Both the position numbers and the translations under genes were made by a program. DNA of 64,000 nucleotides. Source: Candidatus Leptofilum proximum (lineage in GTDB: Bacteria > Chloroflexota > Anaerolineae > Promineifilales > Promineifilaceae). Below the pieces are notes generated by a model that was not told the DNA's origin, ran no database searches, and worked only from the letters and a program-made list of their open reading frames with translations. This document shows, piece by piece, positions 33,962 through 42,819 of the stretch (position 1 is its first letter; each line of letters starts with the position of its first letter). Where the stretch lies: contig JADJXK010000001.1 of the NCBI GenBank assembly GCA_016710325.1, positions 744,001 to 808,000 of the forward strand, in the 5' to 3' direction.

Positions 33962-35518
33962 ATGGATGTATTAGGGACATTGAAGGCAAACCGGACGCGG
34001 TTTATTACGCTGGCGGTGTTGGCGTTTTTGTTTTTTACGGCCGTTCAAGGCATGCCCACCGAAGATTGGGTCATCACCATTTTGCGCGGGTTGAGCGTGG
34101 GCATGATCACCTTCCTGGTGGCCGCCGGTTTGTCGCTGATTTTGGGCTTGATGGACGTGCTGAACCTGGCCCACGGCGAAATGTTTATGGTCGGGGCGTA
34201 CGCAGGCTGGACCGTTTTTGTGCGGCCCGACACGTTTGTAGATGTGTTGTCCCCGCTGCTGCTGATGGCAGTCGGTTTTGTGCTGCTGCCCGCCTGGCGC
34301 GTCTGGATACAAAAGGTGCCATTATTGCAGAAGCAGGCGCGCATCTGGCCCTGGCTGGCGCTGGTTTTGGGCGCGGGCCTGCTGTGGATTGCCTTCGCCC
34401 GCTTCCCCCTGGCCATCTGGAACCCGGACGTGTACTCCGAAAGCCCCATCACCTACTCGCTGGCGCTGAGCCAGGGCAACCTGGTACTGGCCACGGTGCC
34501 GCCCTCGGCAGGCTGGCCGCTGGGGCTGATTGGCACCTTGCTGGGCGGGTCATTGCTGGCGGTGGCGATTGCTGGCTTTGGGCTGCGGCAGCAGGCGGGC
34601 ACGATGAGCAGCCACATTTCACGCAGCACGTGGGTGACAGCGGCCGTTTTGCTGGCCCTGGGTATCGCTACATTTTTTGTCAACTCCAACATCACCAACT
34701 TTCTGCTGGACATCAGCACCACGGCCCGCTTTTTTGTGGCGATGGCCGTGGCCACCGGGTTGGGCTTTGTGATTGGTGGGCTGATTGAGGTGGCGTTGAT
34801 ACGGCCGTTATACGACCGTCCCATCTACCAGCTGATGATCACCTTGGGGCTGAGCTTCATCGTCATCGAGGTGGTGCGCGCCATTTGGGGGCGGCCCGAA
34901 TTTACCATGCCCAAGGCAGCACTGTTCGACGGCAGCGGCGACGGCTGCCCGGCCACCACCTTTGGCGATTTGATTGCCAACCAGTGCTCGACGATTATTT
35001 TGTTTAACGGCCGTATTCGCACCTACAACGAAGTGTTTATCATCCTGGTCGGGCTGGTGGTACTGGTCCTGGTCTGGCTCATTTTGCAGCGCACCCGCAT
35101 CGGCATGATTATTCGCGCGGGCGTGCAGGACAGCGAAATGGTGGAAGCATTGGGCATCAACGTGCGCCAGGTGTTCACCTTTGTCTTTGCCCTCGGCGTG
35201 GCCCTGGCGACACTGGGCGGGGTGCTGGCCGCACCCTCCATCGGCCTTTCCACCGACATGGGTACCCGCCTGCTGCTGCTGGCGCTCATCGCCCTGGCCA
35301 TCGGCGGCCTGACAAGTTTTCCCGGCGCCGCCGCTGGCGCAATTCTGGTTGGGCTGCTGCAGCAATTTATCATCAAATACGGCCAGCTTGGCATCAATCT
35401 GCCCTTCCTGGCCGAACCATTCAAGCCATCGCCACCGCTGGTGCCTGCCTCCACCGTGCTGCTGATGGTGATCATCCTGCTCATCTTGCCGCATGGCCTG
35501 TTTGGGCGGAATGAATAG
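33962..35518 (+). CDS. livH: ABC transporter permease, LivH type with large insertion
   Basis: 518 residues, against roughly 300 for ordinary LivH. The N-terminal LivH block (LSLILGLMDVLNLAHGEMF, residues 55-80) and the later block (EVALIRPLYDRPIYQLMITL onward) are separated by about 170 residues with extra hydrophobic segments. The C-terminal half ends in the usual IILLILPHGLFGR. The ATG at 33962 is preceded by GGAG. It forms the transmembrane pathway with LivM. Confidence 0.85.
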   Translation: MDVLGTLKANRTRFITLAVLAFLFFTAVQGMPTEDWVITILRGLSVGMITFLVAAGLSLILGLMDVLNLAHGEMFMVGAYAGWTVFVRPDTFVDVLSPLLLMAVGFVLLPAWRVWIQKVPLLQKQARIWPWLALVLGAGLLWIAFARFPLAIWNPDVYSESPITYSLALSQGNLVLATVPPSAGWPLGLIGTLLGGSLLAVAIAGFGLRQQAGTMSSHISRSTWVTAAVLLALGIATFFVNSNITNFLLDISTTARFFVAMAVATGLGFVIGGLIEVALIRPLYDRPIYQLMITLGLSFIVIEVVRAIWGRPEFTMPKAALFDGSGDGCPATTFGDLIANQCSTIILFNGRIRTYNEVFIILVGLVVLVLVWLILQRTRIGMIIRAGVQDSEMVEALGINVRQVFTFVFALGVALATLGGVLAAPSIGLSTDMGTRLLLLALIALAIGGLTSFPGAAAGAILVGLLQQFIIKYGQLGINLPFLAEPFKPSPPLVPASTVLLMVIILLILPHGLFGRNE

Positions 35519-35519
35519 C

Positions 35520-35732
35520 AGAAATGTAATTGAGTAATTGGGTAATTGGGTAATTAGACAGAAACCCGTAAAAGAGTTGCTCAGCGCATAAAAATCAAAG
35601 ATTACGCAGATTGAAAAGATTTTATCTACAAATCTGCGAAATCTGTTGATAAAAAACTATATTGGTTCTGGATTGTCCAGATTAAGTAATCGAGTAATTA
35701 CGCAATTACCCAATTACCTAATTACCCACCTT
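35520..35732. repeat. Long intergenic inverted repeat, GTAATTGG word family
   Basis: GTAATTGAGTAATTGGGTAA at 35526 on the left, and TAATTACGCAATTACCCAAT with more at 35695-35725 on the right. Between them a second, weaker dyad of AGATTACGCAGATT/AAATCTGCGAAATCTG words. The gap separates livH from livM. Confidence 0.7.
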
Positions 35733-35745
35733 GCGGAGAATTTGA

Positions 35746-36828
35746 ATGCAATCAACTCTGGCAAACCGCACAGCTGAAAAAACGAGCCTGGCCGGATGGT
35801 TTTCCGCCAACAGAGGCCTCATTGGCCTGATGCTCCTGCTCGTCGCCTTTCCCTTCATCCTTGCCCTGACAGAAGGGCAGTCCATTGGCGACGTGCTGGC
35901 CAACGAGGCGGGCAACGCCAAATTTATGCAGGGCCTGCTGATTGAAGTGTTTATCCTGGCCATTTACGCCCTGAGCTACGACCTGATTTTGGGTGTAACC
36001 GGCCTGCTCTCGTTTGGCCACGCCATGTTTTTTGCCACGGGAGCGTACTTCACAGGCATTGCCTTCAAAAATTTTGGTTGGGGTGCAGGACAAACCTTGC
36101 TGGGACTGGTGGGGGTAGCGGTGGTGCAGGCGCTGCTGTTTGGCGTGGTGCTGCCGCGGGTGAAGGGCATCACCTTTGCCCTGGTGACGCTGGGGTTGGC
36201 CTCGGTGTTTCACATCGTTGTAAGGTCCACGGAAATGACCGCATGGACCGGGGCCGATGTGGGTTTACAGGGGGTGATTGCCCCGGAGTGGCTCAACACC
36301 AACACGGCACGCTTCCAGCTCTATCTGCTGACCCTGGCCGCCACGTTTGTGGTTTACCTCATTTACCGCCGTTTTGTGGATTCACCCACGGGGCGGGTGT
36401 GCATTGCCATTCGTGAAAACGAAGGCCGGGCGCTGATGCTGGGGTACAACACGTTCTTGTTTAAGCTGGTGGCGTTGGTGGTGGCCTCGTTAACGGCCGT
36501 TCTCGCTGGATTTTTCCACACCATTCACCAACCCATCGTCAGCCCCAACGTGGCCAGCCTGGGCTGGACCGTCTCGGCGCTGCTCATCATCCTCATTGGT
36601 GGGGTGGGCACGTTGAGCGGCGCGGTGGTGGGTGCGGCCGTTTTCCGCCTGCTGGAGTTTTTCCTCGACCGCTGGTTTGGCGACGCGGCCAACTTTTTGC
36701 TGGGGGCCATCTACGTGGCCATCGTGCTCTTTTTGCCCTACGGCATCGTCGGCACCTGGCGCGCCCGCAGCCTGGACATCGCCAAAGGGCGGGAGCGGTT
36801 GAAAAAGCTGTTGGGGCTAAAGAAATAG
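35746..36828 (+). CDS. livM: ABC transporter permease, LivM type
   Basis: 360 residues, about nine membrane helices, with the LivM hallmarks ALSYDLILGVTGLLSFGHAM and IRENEGRALMLGYNTFLFK. It ends the importer operon. Confidence 0.88.
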   Translation: MQSTLANRTAEKTSLAGWFSANRGLIGLMLLLVAFPFILALTEGQSIGDVLANEAGNAKFMQGLLIEVFILAIYALSYDLILGVTGLLSFGHAMFFATGAYFTGIAFKNFGWGAGQTLLGLVGVAVVQALLFGVVLPRVKGITFALVTLGLASVFHIVVRSTEMTAWTGADVGLQGVIAPEWLNTNTARFQLYLLTLAATFVVYLIYRRFVDSPTGRVCIAIRENEGRALMLGYNTFLFKLVALVVASLTAVLAGFFHTIHQPIVSPNVASLGWTVSALLIILIGGVGTLSGAVVGAAVFRLLEFFLDRWFGDAANFLLGAIYVAIVLFLPYGIVGTWRARSLDIAKGRERLKKLLGLKK

Positions 36829-36898
36829 GGAGATTAGAGATTGGAGATTGGAGATTAAGCGTTCACCAATTTCCAATCTCTAATCTCCACTCTCCCCT
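36829..36898. repeat. Inverted repeat, GGAGATT word family
   Basis: GGGAGATTAGAGATTGGAGA and its inverted TTTCCAATCTCTAATCTCC, directly after the livM stop. Confidence 0.75.
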
Positions 36899-36949
36899 TG
36901 TGATTTTTGGCACTTGCCGCCAGTTGGGGGTTGCTTTTACAATGCCTGC

Positions 36950-38710
36950 ATGCCGCTCAACTCCCCGTCGCCCCGCTTAACCGATAGTCGTCTGGCGAAT
37001 CTGGCCGCCCGGCAGATTTACGACGGCTTTGAACGATACGGCCGTCGCTTCCACGAAATCACCTGCCAGGCCCAGCAGCGCTTTGAAGCCTGCGATTGGC
37101 ACGGCCAGCGTGCCGATGCCCTGGAGCGGCTCAACCTCTACCGGTTGATTGTGGACCGGGTGGTGGTTATGGTGCAGGATTTGCTGGGCGACCGGCTGCA
37201 CCACAAGGTGGTGTGGGCCAGTATGAAAGCTGTCTACTCTGGCCTCATCGCCGAGCGGGCCGATTGGGAGCTGGCCGAAACGTTTTTCAACTCGATTACC
37301 CGGCGCATCTTCACCACCGTGGGCGTGGACCCGCAAATTGAGTTTGTGGACCCCGATTTTGACCTGCCGCCGCTCACCGATCCCAAGTCGCTGTATACCA
37401 GCTACTACCCTGACGATGCGCTGGCCGAGACGGTGCAGCAAATTTTGCTGGCCTGCGGCCTGACCGTGGGTTTTGTCAACTTCGATGAGGACTGCCGCCA
37501 GATTACCCACCGACTGACCTGCTTCCTGGACAACCAACAGACAACCGTCAACCGGATCGACGTGGTGAATTCGCTTTTCTATCGGGGCAAAGGCGCCTAC
37601 CTGGTTGGGCGGATGTACACCCCACGCGGCCTGGTACCGCTGGCGCTGGTGCTGCTGCAAGGGCAAAACGGCGTCTTTGTGGATGCAGTTTTGCTGGACG
37701 AAAGCAGCGTGAGCATCCTGTTCAGCTTTGCCCGGGCTTATTTTCACGTGATGGTGGAACGGCCGTCTGACCTCGTCCAGTTCATTCGCTCCATCATCCC
37801 CCGCAAGCGCATCGCCGAAATTTACATCTCGCTGGGTTACAACAAACACGGCAAAACAGAGCTGTACCGCGACCTGCTCAACCATCTCAAGCAGTCCCAG
37901 GCAAAGTTCGAGATTGCCCCCGGCCAGCGCGGCATGGTGATGATTGTGTTCAGCCTGCCCGATTTTGACGTGGTGTTTAAACTCATCCGCGATCGTTTTG
38001 CCGCGCCCAAAAAGACCACCCGCCAGGAGGTCATCAAAAATTACGAGATGGTGTTCCGCCACGACCGCGCCGGGCGGCTGATCGATGCCCAATCGTTTGA
38101 ATTTTTGCAGTTTAAACGAGCACGTTTTACCGATGAGCTGCTAGACGAACTGCTGGACGTGGCGGCCAACACGGTGAGCGTAGAGGACGGCACGGTGGTG
38201 GTGAGCCACGCCTACGTAGAGCGCCAGGTGACACCGCTGGACATCTTCCTGCAAAACGCAGATGAAGCGACCGCTAACCGCGCCATTGTGGATTATGGGC
38301 AGGCCATCAAGGACCTGGCGGTGACCAACATTTTTGCCGGGGACATGCTGCTGAAAAACTTTGGCGTGACGCGCCATGAGCGAGTGGTGTTTTACGACTA
38401 TGACGAGTTACGGCCGTTAACCACCTGCAACTTCCGCACCTTCCCCCAATCCCGCACCTACGAAGACGAGCTGTCGGCCGAACCCTGGTTCCACATCGAC
38501 CCCAATGACGTCTTCCCCGAGGAGTTCCTGCGCTTCATGGGGCTGCCCAACAGTGTAAAACCCACCTTCCTCAAACATCACAGCGACCTGATGGACATTG
38601 CGTTTTGGCAGCAAATTCAGCAGCGGCTGGAGGCAGGCGAGATTATTACGATACGGCCGTATCGCGACACCCATCGCCTCCCCCAACCTTCCGACACCCT
38701 TGACAGCTAA
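36950..38710 (+). CDS. aceK: Isocitrate dehydrogenase kinase/phosphatase
   Basis: 586 residues, the usual AceK length. Family landmarks are LGYNKHGKTELYRDLL, the ATP-site region APGQRGMVMIVFSLPDFD followed by VFKLIRDRFAAPKKTTR, and the C-terminal lobe NIFAGDMLLKNFGVTRH with VVFYDYDELRPL. AceK phosphorylates isocitrate dehydrogenase and thereby sends carbon to the glyoxylate bypass; the bypass enzymes aceA and aceB are not in this window. Known chiefly from Proteobacteria. The ATG at 36950 gives the standard N-terminus. Four exact ACGGCCGT octamers in the gene argue that it is not a recent arrival. Confidence 0.93.
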   Translation: MPLNSPSPRLTDSRLANLAARQIYDGFERYGRRFHEITCQAQQRFEACDWHGQRADALERLNLYRLIVDRVVVMVQDLLGDRLHHKVVWASMKAVYSGLIAERADWELAETFFNSITRRIFTTVGVDPQIEFVDPDFDLPPLTDPKSLYTSYYPDDALAETVQQILLACGLTVGFVNFDEDCRQITHRLTCFLDNQQTTVNRIDVVNSLFYRGKGAYLVGRMYTPRGLVPLALVLLQGQNGVFVDAVLLDESSVSILFSFARAYFHVMVERPSDLVQFIRSIIPRKRIAEIYISLGYNKHGKTELYRDLLNHLKQSQAKFEIAPGQRGMVMIVFSLPDFDVVFKLIRDRFAAPKKTTRQEVIKNYEMVFRHDRAGRLIDAQSFEFLQFKRARFTDELLDELLDVAANTVSVEDGTVVVSHAYVERQVTPLDIFLQNADEATANRAIVDYGQAIKDLAVTNIFAGDMLLKNFGVTRHERVVFYDYDELRPLTTCNFRTFPQSRTYEDELSAEPWFHIDPNDVFPEEFLRFMGLPNSVKPTFLKHHSDLMDIAFWQQIQQRLEAGEIITIRPYRDTHRLPQPSDTLDS

Positions 38711-38740
38711 CCCCTACCTCGTAAAATTACCCGAACAAAG

Positions 38741-38813
38741 ATTTGCCACAGAGAGCAAGAGAACTGTGAGAATAAATTTCTTTTCTCTTTCCCCTCTGTG
38801 ACCTCTGTGGCCA
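38741..38813. repeat. Inverted repeat, CACAGAG word family
   Basis: TTGCCACAGAGAGCAAGAGA and the inverted CTCTGTGACCTCTGTGGCC around a T-rich centre. It lies just upstream of the T-box. Confidence 0.7.
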
Positions 38814-38819
38814 AACTTC

Positions 38820-38966
38820 GCAGCGATGATCGCCTTTGGCAAGCGGGAGCTGCACCTCCAAGAAAGTGCCGCTGGCCCCATTTAACCAGCGGAAGCAGGG
38901 TGGAACCGCGACTTGAAAAAGCCGTCCCTGCAACACAGTTCATGTGTTGCAGGGACGTTTTGTTTT
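38820..38966 (+). ncRNA. Glycine T-box leader of glyS
   Basis: The conserved T-box AGGGTGGAACCGCG is at 38897-38910. Its TGGA would pair with the UCCA end of tRNA-Gly (discriminator U73), which fits the downstream gene. Upstream are a perfect 7-bp stem CCGCTGG/CCAGCGG (38869-38892) as stem III and a short stem with GCAGC/GCTGC ends (38820-38853) as a reduced stem I, whose TTTGGCAAG may carry the GGC glycine specifier. GCAGGG (38895-38900) can pair with CCCTGC (38926-38931) as antiterminator, excluding the terminator at 38923. The leader is shorter than usual. Confidence 0.85.
38923..38966 (+). terminator. T-box terminator hairpin
   Basis: CGTCCCTGCAACAC and its complement GTGTTGCAGGGACG with a short loop, followed by TTTTGTTTT. 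Mutually exclusive with the antiterminator of the T-box. Confidence 0.9.
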
Positions 38967-38969
38967 ATG

Positions 38970-39119
38970 CCGTAGGGGCGAGATGACCGGGTTTCATGTT
39001 GGAAAAACATCTGGTCTTGCTTCCCGGTCGTCTCGCCCATACATGAATCGTTGGGCGAGATGGCGCGGCAGCAAGGCCGCTTGCTTACCATAGATTTTGC
39101 CCGCGCCATCCCGCCCCTA
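38970..39119. repeat. Nested intergenic inverted repeats (GTAGGGGCGAGATG family)
   Basis: GGGCGAGATGACCGGG pairs with CCCGGTCGTCTCGCCC, GGGCGAGATGGCGCGG pairs with CCGCGCCATCCCGCCC, and the outer GTAGGGGCG pairs with CGCCCCTAC. The unit separates the T-box terminator from the glyS start. Confidence 0.7.
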
Positions 39120-39161
39120 CGACACGGCGCGCCAAGAATGCGCGGCTACGAGGAGAAAACG

Positions 39162-40550
39162 ATGACTGAATTAACCCTGGATACCATCACCGCGCTGGCC
39201 AAGCGGCGCGGCTTTGTCTACCAGACCTCCGAAATTTACGGCGGCCTGGCCAGCTCCTACGACTACGGCCCGCTGGGCACCGAGCTGCTGCGCAACATCA
39301 AGGACAAGTGGTGGCAGGAAATGATCCGCAAAAAGGCCGACATGGTGGGCCTGGACACGCAAATCCTGCTGCACCCGCAAACCTGGGTCGCCTCCGGGCA
39401 CGTCGCCTCCTTCACCGATCCGCTGGTAGAGGACAAGGTCACGCACAAACGCTACCGCGCCGACCACCTGATTGAGCAGTGGCTGGCGAAACAGCCCAAT
39501 CCGCCAGAACTGGTTGTAGAGGAAATGGATGTGGCCCAAATGGGTGCGTTTATCGCCGAGCATAAGATTCAAAGTCCAGAAGGTAATCCGGTGACCGCGC
39601 CGAAGGAATTTAATATTTTGTTTGAAACGGCCGTTGGCGCCATCGAAGGCGAAAAATCGAAAGTGTATCTACGCGGTGAAACGGCCCAGGGCATCTTCAC
39701 CAACTTTCGCCAGGTGCTGGATTCGTCGCGCGTTAAGCTGCCGTTTGGCATTGGCCAGATTGGCAAAAGCTTCCGTAACGAGATCACCACCGGCCAGTTT
39801 GTCTTCCGCACGCTGGAGTTTGAGCAGGCGGAGATCGAATATTTCTTCGATCCGGAGCAGACCGATTGGCAAACCCTGTTTGAAGAGTGGCAGCGGCGCA
39901 TGTGGGAGTTTGTGGCCAATACGCTGGGCATTCGCGCGGAGAACCTGCGCTGGCGGCGCCATTCCGACAAAGAGCGCAGCCACTACAGCCGCGAAACGTA
40001 TGACCTGGATTACCGCTTCCCATTTGGCTTCAAGGAGCTGTGGGGCGTGGCCTACCGCACCGATTACGATTTGCAGCAGCACATCGAACATTCCGGGGCG
40101 AAGCTGACCTACACCGACCCGTTCAGCGGCAAGACGTTTGTGCCGCACGTCATTGAACCGGCGGTAGGCATCAACCGCCTCTTTTTGATGCTGCTGTGCG
40201 ATGCGTATTGGTATGATGCGGAGAATAATCGAACCGTTTTGCGCTTTAAACCGGAGTTGGCACCGTACAAAACGGCCGTTTTCCCCCTCCTGCGCAACAA
40301 GCCGGAACTCGTGCAAAAAGCGCAAGCTGTCTATGAACTCATTGCCCCCCACCACACCACCACCTGGGATGACCGGGGCAACATCGGCAAGCGCTACTAC
40401 TACCAGGACGAAATCGGCACGCCGTTTGGCATCACCGTGGACTTCGACACGCTGGAAGACAACACCGTCACCGTGCGCCACCGCGACACCACCGCCCAAG
40501 ACCGCGTCAGCCTGGACCAGCTTCTAATTTACTTGCACGATCAGCTTTAG
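39162..40550 (+). CDS. glyS: Glycyl-tRNA synthetase (dimeric type)
   Basis: 462 residues of the eukaryote-like alpha2 GlyRS. Markers are RRGFVYQTSEIYGGLASSYD, YGPLG, the class-II motif 2 in SFRNEITTGQFVFRTLEFEQ, motif 3 in PAVGINRLFLMLL, and an anticodon-binding C-terminus. The ATG at 39162 has GGAG eight bases upstream. Regulated by the T-box at 38820-38966. Confidence 0.95.
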   Translation: MTELTLDTITALAKRRGFVYQTSEIYGGLASSYDYGPLGTELLRNIKDKWWQEMIRKKADMVGLDTQILLHPQTWVASGHVASFTDPLVEDKVTHKRYRADHLIEQWLAKQPNPPELVVEEMDVAQMGAFIAEHKIQSPEGNPVTAPKEFNILFETAVGAIEGEKSKVYLRGETAQGIFTNFRQVLDSSRVKLPFGIGQIGKSFRNEITTGQFVFRTLEFEQAEIEYFFDPEQTDWQTLFEEWQRRMWEFVANTLGIRAENLRWRRHSDKERSHYSRETYDLDYRFPFGFKELWGVAYRTDYDLQQHIEHSGAKLTYTDPFSGKTFVPHVIEPAVGINRLFLMLLCDAYWYDAENNRTVLRFKPELAPYKTAVFPLLRNKPELVQKAQAVYELIAPHHTTTWDDRGNIGKRYYYQDEIGTPFGITVDFDTLEDNTVTVRHRDTTAQDRVSLDQLLIYLHDQL

Positions 40551-40575
40551 ACGGAATTTATGCAGAGGATGGAGA

Positions 40576-40622
40576 GTAAGTAATTGGGTAATTGAGCAAT
40601 TACTCAATTACCCAATTACCCC
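40576..40622. repeat. Inverted repeat, GTAATTGG word family
   Basis: GTAAGTAATTGGGTAATTGA then GCAATTACTCAATTACCCAA and TTACCCC. A compact hairpin after glyS. Confidence 0.8.
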
Positions 40623-40687
40623 TGAACACTCCATGAGGAAGCGCCGCCCGCTTTGAAGCCCGCTGCCACAATGGGTAAAATCCGTGC

Positions 40688-42727
40688 ATGAATAAACTCA
40701 TGCGCTTCCTCACCGGCTTTTTACTCCTGACCATCACCCTGGTGGCCAGCTGCGGCCAGGAGCCGCCGGAGGAAAGTGCCGACGATACCAGCCCAACCGC
40801 AACGGCCGTTCCCAACGAAACGGTCGAATCCGATGACAGTACCCCCCTCCCCCCACCATCCGTTGCCACCACCCTGCCCACCAGCACCCCCGCCGTCGCT
40901 GAGGCAACTGGCGATGAAGCCAGCGATATCGTTCCCTCACCCATTGAGGGTGAGGAAGGTGCCCTGGTTGGCCTGACAATGAACAGCCAGGTGGGCATTT
41001 TGCTCGATGAGTACCCCGAAGGGATTCGCGACGCCGTGGCCGAAACGCTGGCCGCCGAGTCAGAGGCGTTTTGGATTGAGCTGGCCCAGCGGCAGGTGGC
41101 GCTCACCTACAACCGGCTGCATTTTCGGCCGTTTTTCTACGCCGACAAAGGCCAGTTACCGCTTCCGCCCCAATCGCTGTGGCACATCGAGCTGACCGGT
41201 GAACCAGAGCGGCAAAGCATCAACAGCCACGAGCTGATCCTCATCAACTACACCTTCAGCAGCACGCTGCTCACTAGTCAGGATTCACCCGCGGCGGCCG
41301 AACCCGCCCTGGCGGAGATCGGCGGTGTGTGGAACGAGCCGTTTATCCTGCCGCCGGACCCAACGCAGCTCTTGCAGCGCACCGGCAATGCCTGCCTCAA
41401 CGAAGGCGGCTTCCCGCCCAACAGCTACGACTCGGAAAACGTCGATATTTTTTACGACTACAGCTGCACGGCCGACAGCGGCGGCGCGGTGGGCTGCCAC
41501 CGCACCACGCTGCCCACGCTCTCCTGCATCCAGGCGTTGAATGCGGCCGTTGGTACGGTGGAAACGGCCGTACGCTTCGAGCGCCTGCCGTGGGATGCCG
41601 ACCTGGCCGACGAAATCCGCATCGGCGATGTCATTGCCGACGATGCGCCAGACCTGAAAGTGGTGAGTGAGGATCTGCAAAACAATCGCATCATCTACCG
41701 CTACTTCCCAGCCAACAGCTGCGCCCTGGCCGAAGGCTGCGTCAACGGCAGCGGCTGGCGGCGGCTGCTCCAGTTCGACGCCACCGCCCATAACCTGGGC
41801 GCGGTGGCGCTGGACATCGGCCCCATCGTCGCCGAAAATCCGCTGACCAACATGCTGGAGTACAACAGCTGCCACGACCATTTTCACTTCCAAAATTACG
41901 GCGAATTCCAGCTGGGCAGCACCAATCAGCCCAGCAAGCAGGCGTTTTGTGTGGAAAGCACCAGCCGCCTCAGCAACAACGAACTCACTCCGCTGACCCA
42001 TCCTTACACCTGTACCTTCCAGGGCATCCAGGCCGGTTGGGTGGATGAGTACGGCGCAGGGCTGGACTGCCAGTGGATCGACATCACCGACCTGGAGATT
42101 GACGGCGCGACTGCTGAGCTGCCGCTCACCTTCCGCTTTAACACGGAGCAATTTTTGTGCGAGGGCTACCCGGTGCTGGACGAGGCCGGCAATCCCGTTT
42201 TTGAGCCAAGCGGGCTGCGCAACAGCCAGGGGCTGCCCATCAGCCGCCCGCAGTGTGAATTTGTGGACGATTGGGACGTGGGTAACAGCGGCACAGAAAA
42301 TGTGATGATTCCGGCCACCGGCAGCTTTGTCACCGCGCCGTGCGCCAGTAGCGAGCAAGGGCCGAGGCGCAACTGCGGCTTTACCTCCATCCCTTTGCCC
42401 GCGCTGCCCGCCGCCGCAGACACCGAAGAACCGCCGCTGCGCTGCACCCCCGGCAGCACCGTCCAGCTGAGCTGCTCGCTCAACGGCGACGCGGCGGCCC
42501 AGGTGGTGCGCCTGTGCGAAACCAGCGCCGTGCTGGGCACCGGCACCGCCTGCACTTTCAACGATGCCTTGCTCAACCAGGTAATTTCCAGCAGCGAGGT
42601 GGCGCTCAGCTTCACCTGCCCGTTTGTGCGCGACGAAAACGAACCGGGCGGCGACTACGCCCTCTACGCCGCGCCGCTCTTCACTGGCGACACCCTGGCC
42701 GAAATCAGCTGCACGCCGGTGGAATAA
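40688..42727 (+). CDS. Lysyl-oxidase-like copper amine oxidase, lipoprotein
   Basis: 679 residues. The signal peptide with lipobox (LVASC, Cys22) is followed by an acidic Thr/Pro-rich linker to about residue 90. From 360 to 485 the sequence matches the catalytic domain of lysyl oxidases. EYNSCHDHFHFQNYGEF holds the copper ligands His396, His398 and His400. SKQAFCVEST gives Lys417 and GWVDEYGAGLDCQWIDITDL gives Tyr455, the positions that form the lysine tyrosylquinone cofactor in animal LOX. Enzymes of this family oxidise peptidyl lysine to allysine. It would act outside the cell on unknown proteins. Confidence 0.82.
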   Translation: MNKLMRFLTGFLLLTITLVASCGQEPPEESADDTSPTATAVPNETVESDDSTPLPPPSVATTLPTSTPAVAEATGDEASDIVPSPIEGEEGALVGLTMNSQVGILLDEYPEGIRDAVAETLAAESEAFWIELAQRQVALTYNRLHFRPFFYADKGQLPLPPQSLWHIELTGEPERQSINSHELILINYTFSSTLLTSQDSPAAAEPALAEIGGVWNEPFILPPDPTQLLQRTGNACLNEGGFPPNSYDSENVDIFYDYSCTADSGGAVGCHRTTLPTLSCIQALNAAVGTVETAVRFERLPWDADLADEIRIGDVIADDAPDLKVVSEDLQNNRIIYRYFPANSCALAEGCVNGSGWRRLLQFDATAHNLGAVALDIGPIVAENPLTNMLEYNSCHDHFHFQNYGEFQLGSTNQPSKQAFCVESTSRLSNNELTPLTHPYTCTFQGIQAGWVDEYGAGLDCQWIDITDLEIDGATAELPLTFRFNTEQFLCEGYPVLDEAGNPVFEPSGLRNSQGLPISRPQCEFVDDWDVGNSGTENVMIPATGSFVTAPCASSEQGPRRNCGFTSIPLPALPAAADTEEPPLRCTPGSTVQLSCSLNGDAAAQVVRLCETSAVLGTGTACTFNDALLNQVISSSEVALSFTCPFVRDENEPGGDYALYAAPLFTGDTLAEISCTPVE

Positions 42728-42730
42728 ATG

Positions 42731-42803
42731 AACCGCAAAGAGCGCGAAGGACGCAAAGAAAAAACAAAAAAAATCTCTGCGCTCTCTGCGTCATTTGCGG
42801 TTA
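42731..42803. repeat. Inverted repeat, CGCAAAG word family
   Basis: AACCGCAAAGAGCGCGAAGG then A-rich centre, then CTGCGCTCTCTGCGTCATTT and GCGGTT. It ends about ten bases before the ribosome site of the next gene. Confidence 0.8.
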
Positions 42804-42819
42804 AAAATTTGGAGGATGT

